In this document: piece by piece, positions 42,184-51,270 of the stretch | Position numbering within the stretch: the first letter of the stretch is position 1 | Layout of the letters: each line of letters starts with the position of its first letter | Assembly (NCBI RefSeq): GCF_002291145.1 | Contig: NZ_NTGE01000165.1 | Location: 1-55,083, forward strand | Direction: 5' to 3' | Length of the DNA: 55,083 nucleotides | Source of the DNA: Streptomyces sp. SA15 | GTDB lineage: Bacteria; Actinomycetota; Actinomycetes; Streptomycetales; Streptomycetaceae | The notes under the pieces: model-generated | The model's database searches: none | Told to the model about the DNA's origin: nothing | What the model saw: the letters and a program-made list of their open reading frames with translations, nothing else | Position numbers and translations under genes: made by a program

Positions 42184-43136
42184 AGCATCTGGCGCGAAGC
42201 CTGTGCCTCGCGCTGGTGGTCGCCGCCGGGGCAGCTGGTTGCGCACCGTCGCAGTCAGCCGCCCCGGCGGTCACACCACTGCCCAGACCCTCCGGCCTGC
42301 CGGAGAACGGGCAGCTCAGCGCATCCGCGGTCGATATGGCCACCCGATCGGGCACCTGGCCCAAGACCGAGCGAGTCATCCAGTCGGCGCTCAACCAACT
42401 GACCCGCCAGTGCATGGAGGAGCGCGGGTTCTCCTACCCGGCCGGTTCCGCCGAGCCACCGCCCGACCCGGCGGACGACGCGGCGGTCGTGGAACTGGCG
42501 CGCCGGAAGGAGATCGGGTACGGCATCGCGTCGGACCCCGCCAACGCGAACAAGCCGTCCTCGGCCGTCGACCGGTACTACTCGACGCTGCCACCCAAGG
42601 ACCAACGCCGCTTCGATCTGGCCCTCTTCGGTCCCGACAACCGCAAGGCAACCGTGGAGGTTCCGGGCAGAGGACGCTTCCGCGTTCCCCAGGAGGGCTG
42701 CGAGGCCGACAGCAGACGCCGTCTGGCGGGAGACGCCACTCTGTGGGTCCGCATCGCCTACACGCCCGAGGCCGTCGACATCCAGTTGTCCGACCGCTCC
42801 CTGACCGCACCGGCCTACCGCTCGGCCCTGAAGCGGTGGCGCACCTGCATGTCCGCCCGAGGCCACGCGCACGCCGGCCCGGAGGCCGCATACCGTTCTC
42901 TGCAGGACGAGTTTCGCAGGACCGGTGGCACTCCCGCCTTCCGCAAACGGGAAACGGCGGTCGCCGTAGCCGACGGCGAATGCGCCCTGCGGACCCGGCT
43001 GCCCTCCACCGCACTGCAGGCGCGCCGGGACCTCACGGCCTCAGTGGGCGAGGACGTCCGCAGATCCCTGAACGAACTGGCGGCCTACCGTATGGCCGTC
43101 GTCAAACGCGCAGAGGACATGGGCACCGCCGGTTGA
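42180..43136 (+). CDS. Putative lipoprotein of unknown function
   Basis: ATG 42180 overlaps the stop of the inhibitor gene (ATGA). The 318-residue protein has a lipoprotein signal MKHLARSLCLALVVAAGAAGC with Cys21 in an AAGC lipobox. The mature part is helical and contains TRQCMEERGFSYP, RRFDLALFGPD, GCEADSRRRL and WRTCMSARGHAHAGPEAAYRSL, with conserved-looking Cys pairs. The RxCMxxRG repeats suggest a two-lobed fold seen in other Streptomyces lipoproteins of unknown function. It probably stays on the outer face of the membrane. Confidence 0.8.
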   Translation: MKHLARSLCLALVVAAGAAGCAPSQSAAPAVTPLPRPSGLPENGQLSASAVDMATRSGTWPKTERVIQSALNQLTRQCMEERGFSYPAGSAEPPPDPADDAAVVELARRKEIGYGIASDPANANKPSSAVDRYYSTLPPKDQRRFDLALFGPDNRKATVEVPGRGRFRVPQEGCEADSRRRLAGDATLWVRIAYTPEAVDIQLSDRSLTAPAYRSALKRWRTCMSARGHAHAGPEAAYRSLQDEFRRTGGTPAFRKRETAVAVADGECALRTRLPSTALQARRDLTASVGEDVRRSLNELAAYRMAVVKRAEDMGTAG

Positions 43137-43397
43137 GGCCGAGTCAGGTGCGGCTTGGTGCCGGTCCCGGCTCGGAGAGATGTGCTGCCGCAGCGCGACA
43201 TCAGGCCGTGCTGAGCGGCGCAGTCGAACGCAACCGCCCCGCCACCGTGGGGCCACCGAGGTGTGATGACCCAGGAGTCAGGCGCTGTCGTCTGCGCGGG
43301 GTGCGAGAAGGGTGACGACGTCGGCGTCCGAATCGGCAGTCAGCCGCTTGGCTTCGTAGGTGAGAGTGGGTTCTGGTTCATCGGCCTCCTGCTCAGA

Positions 43398-44096
43398 TCA
43401 GGGGAGTTGGCCGTCGGGAGGCGGGACTGCCCGCAGGAGCTCCCATAGTGGGCGTGAGCCCGATGCCCATACCGCCAGCGTCTGGCGGTCCACCACATGG
43501 AGCCGCTGCTGGTTGGCGAAGGCGACGGCCGGTGCGGTCACGCGCCCGTTCGTCACGATGACGGCGACGTCCGCTCCGTGGACCTGCCTGGCGGTGCCGT
43601 TGAGGACCTGCAGATCCGGCGTGCCCACCGCTGAACCGCGGGCGCCGTTGCGGCGGTGTTTGCACTGGATCACCCAATGCCGCCCGAACGGGTCGGTTGC
43701 CTTCACGTCGCCCAGGTCGCCGCGGCCGCCGACGCGCTGAGCGTCCTGGCAGCCGTCCCGGTGCATCAGGTCCCGTACCGCGTCCTCGAACCGGGCGTGG
43801 TGCAGGGCGTCCAGCTGCGGCAGCCCGTAGCGCGGGGCTTGCGTGCGAACGGCCTCCCACCGGGCCTGCTGCTGCCGGTTGTGGAACCAGCCGATGCCCG
43901 CCAGCACGGCGAGCACCCCGGCGATGACGAGCAGCCACCAGTGCGCCAGCAGCCAGTTGACCACCCCTACGACCAGGCTGAACATCACGACCGCGCCGAC
44001 CGCCAGGCCGGTCAGCTGCGCCTGTGCCTGCTGCTGCCGCTTGTTCCGTCGGCCAGGGCGCCGCCGTGTCGGCGGCGTCGAGCGTCGCCGCGTCAC
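43398..44096 (-). CDS. Membrane-anchored Mrr-type restriction endonuclease-like protein
   Basis: GTG 44096 overlaps the stop of the upstream small gene (GTGA). The 232-residue protein has two hydrophobic segments (about residues 28-48 and 50-70) and then an Mrr-like PD-(D/E)xK domain: Glu104 in HARFEDAVRDLM, Asp127 in GGRGDLGDVKATDPFG and the Q-x-K motif 144-146 in WVIQCKHRR, with VAVIVTNGRVTAPAVAFANQQRL after it. Mrr-like nucleases cut foreign or modified DNA; the membrane anchor would place it at the entry site of incoming DNA. After TGA 43398 the frame stays coding-like for 40 codons (EADEPEPTLTYEAKRL) to a second stop at 43278, so the protein may once have been longer. Confidence 0.8.
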   Translation of the reverse strand: MTRRRSTPPTRRRPGRRNKRQQQAQAQLTGLAVGAVVMFSLVVGVVNWLLAHWWLLVIAGVLAVLAGIGWFHNRQQQARWEAVRTQAPRYGLPQLDALHHARFEDAVRDLMHRDGCQDAQRVGGRGDLGDVKATDPFGRHWVIQCKHRRNGARGSAVGTPDLQVLNGTARQVHGADVAVIVTNGRVTAPAVAFANQQRLHVVDRQTLAVWASGSRPLWELLRAVPPPDGQLP

Positions 44097-44293
44097 CGGG
44101 CACCGTCCTCGCGCACCCACGGAATCGGGTACGACACCGTGGGCTGCGGTCGCGGCGCCTTCATGGCCGGCGCATCGAACGTGATCGGATACTGCACCGT
44201 CGACTGCGGCCGCGGGCTGCTCCCGCCCCCCGAGGCCACGCCACCGTTGCCGAGCACGACGGCCGCTAACGCGACCCCGGCTAAGATCCCCAT
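44093..44293 (-). CDS. Small exported or membrane peptide coupled to the Mrr-type nuclease
   Basis: ATG 44293 gives 66 residues. A short hydrophobic segment (MGILAGVALAAVVLGNGG) is followed by a proline-rich tail with two similar motifs, PRPQSTVQYPITFDAPAM and PRPQPTVSYPIPWVRED. The duplicated PRPQxTVxYPI unit is striking. The stop overlaps the nuclease start, so both are made together. It could be a partner that positions the nuclease; function unknown. Confidence 0.6.
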   Translation of the reverse strand: MGILAGVALAAVVLGNGGVASGGGSSPRPQSTVQYPITFDAPAMKAPRPQPTVSYPIPWVREDGAR

Positions 44294-44352
44294 CTCCCGG
44301 CGCGCGCCTGGAGCCCACCGAAAATAGCTGCGTACCGGCGTGTCAGACGCCT

Positions 44353-46851
44353 GTGGCGGGCAAGGTACGAGGTCTGCTCGCCCTGCCGCAGTGGTTCGAC
44401 GCCGCCGACCACGATCAGAGGTGGGAACGCTGGCTGGGCACGCTGCAGAGTGCGGATGCTGCGTTCCCTGAACTGCTGGCCGTCGCGCGCCACCGACCCG
44501 AGCGTGTTGCGGAGCTGGTGCGACCGTATGTGGGCACCACGCCACAGTGGGGACAGCGGCTTCTGCGGCTGATTGAGTGGGCGCTCACGCCCGACCTTAT
44601 CGACCTCGCCGTCGACCTGGTCGAGAGCGGACATGCGGACGAGGCGCGTGGACCCATCGCGGTGAACAGTGACTTCTGGTCACTCCTCTACGGCTTGGCC
44701 GAGACCGCTCCCGCTCCCGCTGCGCGTCTTGTAGGTGCCTATCTGCGGCGTCACCTTGTCCGAGCGCGCGCCGATGGCTCCGATGACCCCTTCGAATCCG
44801 GGCACTTGTCAACGCATTCGCAGGTTGCCGACACGGTCCTCTCCCGCATCGCGGAGGCCGAGCCGGAAGCCTACGTGAGCCAGGTCCTGCCCTTTGTCAT
44901 CGACGTGGCTACGGCAGGCTGCACGGGGCGCACCGACGCCTACGCCCCCAGCGGCCGTTGGGCTCACCGCCTTGTGGGCGGCCACGGCGTCGACGCTGCA
45001 CTGCTGACCGCCCTCGACACAGCACTGCGCTCCCTGGCTGCCAACTCCCCGGCTGCCGCTGCGGACGCCTTGCGGCAACTGACTCCCTCACCGGTTCAAG
45101 AGCTGCGCTTCCTCGCTTGCCGTGTCTACGCCGTCATGAATCAGGCAGACGAGGCGATCGCCTGGCTCCTGAACGATGAACACAACCTGCGCCTGGGCTG
45201 GCTGGGCAGCGCGCGCTGGGCCTCGCGTGAACTCATCGAGGCAACCACGCCTCACTGCAGTGACGAGACGTTGGAACGTCTGACCGCGATGCTGCTCGAC
45301 TTCTACCCGGCGTGGGAGCGCCGACGGCAGAAGGGGCAGCACAGCGCCTGGGGCTGGAGCCAGTACGAGCTGCTGTCGGCAATCTGCCCCTCGCGCCGTA
45401 GTGACGCGGGATGCCGCCGACTCGCCGAATGGGAACGCAAGTTCCCTGGCCAGGTCCCGTCGCCACCGACACCAATCCAGACTGGGTTCGTCGGCTCGCC
45501 GATCAGTGACGATGCGGCCCGGCACATGACCAATGAACAGTGGCACCGAGCCCTGAACAAGTACGCCAAGCCCCAGGCCGAGCGGTTCTGGCCGCCTCAG
45601 GGGGGCGTTCACGAACTCGCTCAGACCCTGGGCAGCCGCGCGGAGCAGGAACCCGAGCGCTTTACCGACTTCGCCTTCACGCTTGGCCTGGACGCACCAG
45701 CCGCCTACCTGTGCGCGATCGTGGGAGCGGTCACGCCTCATCTGGACGCCGACCGTTGGGAGCAGTTGGCTCTCCACACCCACCAGATCCTCGGCCCCGC
45801 CGCCGCGCCCACGATCTGCCGCGCCCTGCAGTCGGCGCCGCAGAACTTCACTGCTGCTTCGCTGCCAGCCCTCGACAGCTACACCACGGATCCCCACCCC
45901 GAGCAGGACATCCGCGACGCCGATGAAGAGGGAACCCGAACGGATCTGCTGACCGCCGGCATGAACGCCACCCGCGGCCAGGCAGCGCTCACCGTTGCCG
46001 CCCTGCTCTTCCACGGCAGTGAGCACCTGCACGCCTTGACGCCCTTGGTCACCCGCCTCGCCAACGACCCTGTGCTCGCTGTCCGAGTCTGTGCCGCCCA
46101 GGCCGTGCTGGCCCTGATGAAGCATGACCCTCAGATTGCGCTGGACACCACTGAGCAACTCCTGAACCACCAGGACGCCAACGTCTACAACGCCTCCACC
46201 ACCCAACGGCTGCTCATCAACACACTGGTCCGTGAATCCTCACGTTTCGCTGCCCACCTCGCCCGGGCCCTCCAAGGGCCGGGCGATACGGCCGAACTCG
46301 CCGGCCAGTCCTGGGCTGTTGCCACCATCCAGGGATGCCTCACCCCAGACCTCCCGAACAGCACGCACGAACTCAACGCCCTCGCCCGTCGTGGGGCGGC
46401 AACAGTCTTCGCCAACAACATCGACCACTACCCGCACCTTGTCCCGCTGTTCAATGACGACGACACCGACGTGCGAAAGAACGCCTCCCAGGGCATGCGG
46501 CAGGTATTCGACCTGCTTCCTGCGCAAGCCGACGAACTCGTCAGTGCTTTCCTCGACAGCGACGCGTTCCCGGACCACCTCGAACATCTGGCCTTCGCTC
46601 TCTACGACCACACCGGCCCCCTTCCCGCCGTGGCTATTGATGCCTGCGAGCGCATCGTCCAGCACGCGGGCAAAGACCTCGGCGACCTGAGAACCCACCG
46701 AGCAGCGGACGGCCACTACCTGGTCTCGGCGGTCCTCCGCCTCTACCGCCAAAGCCCGCGGCCCCAACGGATCCGATGCCTGGACATCATCGACAGGCTG
46801 TCGCAAGCAGGCGCCTACGGGTTGAACGCGGCTTTGGAGAATGAGCGCTGA
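44353..46851 (+). CDS. Large HEAT/ARM-like helical-repeat protein
   Basis: GTG 44353 opens an 832-residue frame, divergent from the nuclease operon by about 60 bases; the frame is open slightly further upstream. The protein is a solenoid of helix pairs, for example TPLVTRLANDPVLAVRVCAAQAVLALMKHDPQIALDTTEQLL and LVPLFNDDDTDVRKNASQGMRQVFDLLPAQADELVSAFL, with the DPxxxVRxxA pattern of HEAT repeats throughout residues ~550-780. There is no NTPase P-loop, nuclease or membrane segment. Such solenoids form the sensor half of large STAND NTPases; here the enzymatic part is absent or supplied by another gene. It ends at a hairpin terminator. Confidence 0.75.
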   Translation: MAGKVRGLLALPQWFDAADHDQRWERWLGTLQSADAAFPELLAVARHRPERVAELVRPYVGTTPQWGQRLLRLIEWALTPDLIDLAVDLVESGHADEARGPIAVNSDFWSLLYGLAETAPAPAARLVGAYLRRHLVRARADGSDDPFESGHLSTHSQVADTVLSRIAEAEPEAYVSQVLPFVIDVATAGCTGRTDAYAPSGRWAHRLVGGHGVDAALLTALDTALRSLAANSPAAAADALRQLTPSPVQELRFLACRVYAVMNQADEAIAWLLNDEHNLRLGWLGSARWASRELIEATTPHCSDETLERLTAMLLDFYPAWERRRQKGQHSAWGWSQYELLSAICPSRRSDAGCRRLAEWERKFPGQVPSPPTPIQTGFVGSPISDDAARHMTNEQWHRALNKYAKPQAERFWPPQGGVHELAQTLGSRAEQEPERFTDFAFTLGLDAPAAYLCAIVGAVTPHLDADRWEQLALHTHQILGPAAAPTICRALQSAPQNFTAASLPALDSYTTDPHPEQDIRDADEEGTRTDLLTAGMNATRGQAALTVAALLFHGSEHLHALTPLVTRLANDPVLAVRVCAAQAVLALMKHDPQIALDTTEQLLNHQDANVYNASTTQRLLINTLVRESSRFAAHLARALQGPGDTAELAGQSWAVATIQGCLTPDLPNSTHELNALARRGAATVFANNIDHYPHLVPLFNDDDTDVRKNASQGMRQVFDLLPAQADELVSAFLDSDAFPDHLEHLAFALYDHTGPLPAVAIDACERIVQHAGKDLGDLRTHRAADGHYLVSAVLRLYRQSPRPQRIRCLDIIDRLSQAGAYGLNAALENER

Positions 46852-46869
46852 ACCGACGAATCCCTGTCT

Positions 46870-46904
46870 CTGGCCTTGCCGAGAATTATCTCGGGGAGGG
46901 CCAG
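46870..46904. terminator. Hairpin after the helical-repeat gene
   Basis: CTGGCC and CCGAG pair with CTCGG and GGCCAG around loop AATTAT, with a small internal bulge. Confidence 0.55.
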
Positions 46905-47036
46905 GGGTGAGGGATGTTTGTTCTGGCTCTCACCTGGGGGGATGGTGTTAGCCGGAGTGCGGTACTCCGTTCTGCGGGCGGTGGTTGTGTTTTTCACGTG
47001 GATGCCGACTTTGTGGCGGAGCGTCCTGTTTCTCCG

Positions 47037-48156
47037 GTGACCGGTGTGGTGCGATGGGTGGTGGTGGACGCCGGCTCGTTCGACCTGCACACCGAGGCGG
47101 TGGCGTTCCTGGCGTCGTTGAGGGCGCGGGGGTGTTCGCCGAACACCGAGCGTGCCTATGCGGGGCGGGTCGCTTTGTACTTGAGCTACTGCAGGATGCG
47201 GCGGCTGGACTGGCGGACTCCCGGCTTCCTGGATCTGGCCAGACTGCAGCAGTGGCTGATCGAGACCCCTGTCCAGCACCGGGCCGGCCAGGCGCGGCCG
47301 GATCCGGCCCGCTACCGGTCGCGGGGGACGGCGAACGCGATCATGACGGTGGTGGGGGAGTTCCTGCGGTTCGGCGCCGTGCACAGCTGGGTGTCGGCCG
47401 ATACGACGGCGATGCTGTCCCAGCCGAAGTTGCTGCGCTTCACCCCACCCGGCTTCGATACCGGCGAATCAGGCCAGCGGCGCCAGGTGGAGGCGGCCGC
47501 GTTCCGCTTCAAGGTCACCGAGCCGGGCTATGAGGACCTCGGCGATGAGCAGATCCGCCGGATGATCGCTGCGGCGCCGAGTGGCCCGGGACCGTTTCCT
47601 GATCGCGTTGCTGGCGTGTACGGGGCTGCGGATCGGTGAGGCGCTGGGCCTGCACCGAGGCGACATGCATCTGTTGGCCTCCTCCCGCGTGGTGGGCTGC
47701 GGCGTGGAGGGTCCGCACGTGCATGTCCTCCACCGTATGGACAACCCCAACCGCGCCCTGGCGAAGTCCCGGCATCACCGCTTCGTGCCGGTCACCGCCG
47801 ATCTGGTCGCGCTGTATACCGACTACCAGTACGAACGCGACGATGTCGCCGAGGCGGCGGAGTCGGAGATGGTGTTCGTGAATCTGTTCCGTGCGCCGCT
47901 GGGCCGGGCGATGTCGTACCCGAACGCCAAGGGGATGTTCGATCGGCTGGCGCGCACCGCCGATCATGCGTGCCGTCCGCACATGCTGCGTCACTCGGCG
48001 GCGACCCGCTGGCTGCGTGACGGCGTCGACCGCGATGTGGTGCAGCGGCTCCTGGGCCACACATCTCCATTGTCGATGGAGCGCTACCGGCACGTCGACG
48101 ACGCCGAGGCACGGGCAGCGGTCGAACGCGTCGGCTCCTTGAAGGAGCGCCCATGA
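47037..48156 (+). pseudogene. Tyrosine recombinase (first gene of second recombinase operon), frameshifted
   Basis: The start is uncertain (GTG 47037 suggested; the frame is open from 46914). The N-terminal SAM-like domain reads HTEAVAFLASLRARGCSPNTERAYAGRVALYLSYCRMRR. After EQIRRMIAAAP the frame shifts near 47572-47580, and the catalytic domain continues as ARDRFLIALLACTGLRIGEALGLHRGDMHLL (Arg), RHHRFVPVT, RPHMLRHSAATRWLRDGVDRDVVQRLLGHTSPLSMERYRHV (His-Arg, His, Tyr). One extra base (A before GTGGCC) accounts for the shift. The stop overlaps the next gene (ATGA). Confidence 0.75.
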
Positions 48157-50654
48157 GTGTCCCGTCCGCTCTCTCACGGCTGCCCGCACCGCACACCGAC
48201 AGCGCGCGGGACCTGGACGGCGGGGGATGGGCTGTGTGGCTGCGAGGTCATCTCGATCCCGCCTGGCGGACGAGTGAATGGCGGCAGGACTGCTGGCTGT
48301 TCACCGGCAGCGTCCACGAGCCGCGCAGCTCGGTTGCGCTGTGTCGTACGGAGGCGTGCGACACCGTGGTCTCGCCAGCCAACATCTTCTGCCCTTTCTG
48401 CAAGGAGGAGCAGAAACGGTCGCCGCTGCCCGACGCGGAGTTCGCGCGGGCCTTCGTGCCGGTGCGTAACCGGGTTGCCTTCGGCGGTGTTCCGGAGCCG
48501 TGCAGTTTCACGAAGGACGGGCAGCGCTGTGTCCGGCCCCGCCACTGCAAAGAACTGTGCGCCACCCACTACACGAAGTGGAAAACCCACACCACCCGCA
48601 ACGCCGCCGGCCGGTGGGAGGACACCGCCGTCCCCTACACGGATGTTCCTGTCTGCCCGGCTCCCGCCTGCCCGCTGCCGGGCCTGTACGGCCGGGGCCT
48701 TTGCCGGCATCACGCGCAGCGTTTCCGTGAGCGCCGACGCACTCACCCGGATGCGGCCGTGGCGCCGTGGGCGGCGCAGCAGCCCCCGTATCTTGCCCCG
48801 CATCAGTTCAGTCTCCTGCCGCTGCCCGAACCGCTGCGCTGGGAGGTCCTCTACGGTCTGCAGCAGGTGGACCCGTGGCTGCGGATCTTCGAACCTCCGC
48901 AGGTCCGCCGCATGGTGCGGGACCTGGCTGAGACCGGCACGCTCATCGGCGACATCACGGACCAGCAGATGTGCCCTCGCTCCACTGTCGCGGTCCTGCG
49001 GATGCTCGGCCGCGTGCGTACGGCGGTCCGGGCGGGTCACGCGGAGTACACCGGCACCGCGCCGGCACAGGGCGACGTCCTGGACCTGCGTGCGCTGGGC
49101 CAGCGCTCCCGCACCCCGGCCGGTATCCGGCAGCCCAAGACCGTCGACCTGCGCACCATCCGGCAGCCGTGGCTGCGCGGCCTGCTGCGCACCTGGACCG
49201 TCCAGCAGCGCCCGGGAGCGGACGAGTTCGCCCGCACGCTGCGCGGCGTCGAACTCGCCTCCCGGGCTCTCGCGCAGCGCCCGGGAAACGACGACCCCGC
49301 AGGCTTGCGCTACGACGACGTCACCGCCGTGGTCGACGCGATCCGCACCGCACTGAAACGGGACGGCGAACCGGCCGGCTGGAACTACCGCATGTCCATC
49401 GCCAGCCACTTCTTCGCCCTGATCGACTACGGCCGACGCTCCGGCACCGCCGACACCCTCTCGGCCGCCTTCGTCCGTGACCCCGCCCTCCACCGCATCC
49501 CTGAGCAGGAGGCCAACGAGGACGAGATCGGCAAGGCGATCCCCGAACCGGTGATCCGCCAGCTCGACGCCCACCTCCACCTCCTCGGCCTGGGGCGGGC
49601 CCGCGGCCAGCGCACTCTCGCCCCCGAAGACCTGCAGCTGATGTACCGCACGCTGTACATCCTGCTCAGAGACACCGGGCGGCGGCCCCTGGAAGTCCTT
49701 TCCCTGCCCCGTGACTGCCTGGAGACCCGCAACGACCAGATTTCCCTGGTCTGGAACAACCACAAGGGCCGCCGCCACCGCAGGCGCCTGCCCATCACCA
49801 CGTCCACCGCTCAGGCCATCCGTACCTGGCATGAACGCCGAGAGCAGCTCCACACCAGCCTTCCACCCACCGGCGCCGATTACCTCTTCCCTGCCCTCAC
49901 GCACCTCGCCACCCGCCCCTACCTGCACACCAGCTACCTCGGCGAGACCCAGCGCGGCTGGGTCGACTCCATTCCCCACCTGCACGGCGAAGGCACCGAT
50001 ACCCAGGGCAACCCGCTGCCTTTCGACCGCTCCCTCATCTACGCCTACGCCTTCCGCCACTCCTACGCACAACGCCAAGCCGACGCCGGAACCCCTCTCG
50101 ACGTCCTGCGCGAACTGATGGACCACAAGTCCGTCAGCACCACCCAGCGCTACTACACCGTCTCCCTGAAACGAAAACGCGACGCCGTCACCAAGCTCGC
50201 CGCCCACGTCGTCGACAACCACGGCCGCCCCAGCCCCAGCTCCGACACCGCCTACGAACTGCGCTCCGTCGCCGTCCCCTACGGCGGATGCACCGAACCC
50301 AGCAACGTCAAAGCCGCAGGCGGCTCGTGCCCCATCCGCTTCCAGTGCGCCGGCTGCGGGTTCTACCGCCCCGACCCCTCCTACCTCCCGGCGATCGAAC
50401 AGCACATCAACGAACTGCGCGCCGACCGTGAAACAGCCCAGGCCATGGACGCCGCCGAATTCGTCATCACCGCCTTCACCGCCCAGATCTCCGCCTACGA
50501 GCAGGTAACCGACCGCATGCGACGCCGCCTCGCCGCCCTCCCCGCCGCAGAACGCCAGGAGATCGAGGAGGCCAGCGCAATTCTGCGCAAAGCCCGCGCC
50601 GGCACCCACACCCTCCTGCCGCTCACCGTCGTCTCCAGGACCGACCCGGCATGA
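48153..50654 (+). CDS. Large tyrosine recombinase with N- and C-terminal zinc motifs
   Basis: ATG 48153 overlaps the previous stop. Of 833 residues, about 60-190 are Cys/His-rich (CRTEACDTVVSPANIFCPFC, ELCATHYTKWKTH, CPAPACPLPGLYGRGLCRHH), suggesting several zinc sites. The recombinase core follows: RDTGRRPLEVLSLPRDCL (Arg), NNHKGRRHRRRLPI (Lys), YAYAFRHSYAQRQADAGTPLDVLRELMDHKSVSTTQRYYTVS (Arg, His, Tyr). A C-terminal CPIRFQCAGCGFYRPDPSYLPAIEQHINEL zinc motif is typical of TnpB-like recombinases in Tn554-type elements. The frame is intact. Confidence 0.85.
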   Translation: MSVPSALSRLPAPHTDSARDLDGGGWAVWLRGHLDPAWRTSEWRQDCWLFTGSVHEPRSSVALCRTEACDTVVSPANIFCPFCKEEQKRSPLPDAEFARAFVPVRNRVAFGGVPEPCSFTKDGQRCVRPRHCKELCATHYTKWKTHTTRNAAGRWEDTAVPYTDVPVCPAPACPLPGLYGRGLCRHHAQRFRERRRTHPDAAVAPWAAQQPPYLAPHQFSLLPLPEPLRWEVLYGLQQVDPWLRIFEPPQVRRMVRDLAETGTLIGDITDQQMCPRSTVAVLRMLGRVRTAVRAGHAEYTGTAPAQGDVLDLRALGQRSRTPAGIRQPKTVDLRTIRQPWLRGLLRTWTVQQRPGADEFARTLRGVELASRALAQRPGNDDPAGLRYDDVTAVVDAIRTALKRDGEPAGWNYRMSIASHFFALIDYGRRSGTADTLSAAFVRDPALHRIPEQEANEDEIGKAIPEPVIRQLDAHLHLLGLGRARGQRTLAPEDLQLMYRTLYILLRDTGRRPLEVLSLPRDCLETRNDQISLVWNNHKGRRHRRRLPITTSTAQAIRTWHERREQLHTSLPPTGADYLFPALTHLATRPYLHTSYLGETQRGWVDSIPHLHGEGTDTQGNPLPFDRSLIYAYAFRHSYAQRQADAGTPLDVLRELMDHKSVSTTQRYYTVSLKRKRDAVTKLAAHVVDNHGRPSPSSDTAYELRSVAVPYGGCTEPSNVKAAGGSCPIRFQCAGCGFYRPDPSYLPAIEQHINELRADRETAQAMDAAEFVITAFTAQISAYEQVTDRMRRRLAALPAAERQEIEEASAILRKARAGTHTLLPLTVVSRTDPA

Positions 50655-51211
50655 ACCCCCGCGGCAACCCGCACACCCTCGCCCAGGCCCGCCGCCGCGC
50701 CAGCCTCGACAAACGCCAGAGAGCCCTGACCGCACTCACCACCCTGGAACAACAGGGCAAGAAGATCACCCACGCCGCGGTCGCCCGCACCGCCGGCGTC
50801 TCCACATGGCTCACCTACACCGAAGGCATCCGCGAGCACATCGAAGCCGCACAACAACGCCAGCACCCCACCACCCCCTCGCCCGACCGCACCTGCAGCC
50901 CCACCGCCACGCTGCGCACAGAACTCGAGCTCGCCAGGCAGGAGATCCGGACCCTGAGGGAAGACAGAGACCGGATAGGGCAGGCCATCCAGCACCAGCT
51001 GGGACAGCAACTCGACGCTCTCGATACCAGGCACCTGACCGCACGCGTCGACGAACTCACCCGGACTAACCAACGACTCGAGGACAGCCTCCAGCAGACA
51101 ACCGACGACAACCACCAACTCCACGCCCGCGTGAGAAGCCTGGAAACAGATCTGGCGGCAGCACGCACGAGCCTCCGACGGATGATCCGAGAGGAGAACA
51201 CAGACCGCTGA
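50651..51211 (+). CDS. DUF6262-like coiled-coil protein (TnpC-like)
   Basis: ATG 50651 overlaps the recombinase stop (ATGA). The 186-residue product has an N-terminal helical region with an HTH-like KKITHAAVARTAGVSTWLTYTEGIREHIEAA. A long coiled coil from about residue 95 to 180 follows (LARQEIRTLREDRDRIGQAI, VDELTRTNQRLEDSLQQTTDD, LHARVRSLETDLAAARTSL). It matches the accessory gene position and architecture of the first recombinase operon (15619-16020), though the sequences differ. Confidence 0.7.
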   Translation: MNPRGNPHTLAQARRRASLDKRQRALTALTTLEQQGKKITHAAVARTAGVSTWLTYTEGIREHIEAAQQRQHPTTPSPDRTCSPTATLRTELELARQEIRTLREDRDRIGQAIQHQLGQQLDALDTRHLTARVDELTRTNQRLEDSLQQTTDDNHQLHARVRSLETDLAAARTSLRRMIREENTDR

Positions 51212-51270
51212 GGGCGCGTTCAGGCGCCCCGCAGGACACGCCACGCTTCAGCGACCCCACAGACCCCCTG

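Larger units (their letters stand above)
47037..51228 (+). mobile_element. Second recombinase/coiled-coil transposition module (Tn554-like organisation)
   Basis: Three coupled genes (two tyrosine recombinases and a coiled-coil protein) overlap by four bases each. A small hairpin (GGGCGC...GCGCCC, 51211-51228) follows the last gene. The order large recombinases then small coiled-coil protein is that of Tn554 tnpA-tnpB-tnpC. Element ends were not found, so boundaries are those of the genes. Confidence 0.55.

Noticed and set aside
43398..46851. Avs/STAND-type defence ATPase
   Set aside because: The helical-repeat protein has no P-loop or STAND motifs, and the Mrr-type nuclease is a separate, divergent gene.
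48174..50735. 853-codon minus-strand open frame opposite the large recombinase
   Set aside because: It is the antisense shadow of a gene with clear recombinase motifs; its translation is Gly/Val-rich without any family pattern.
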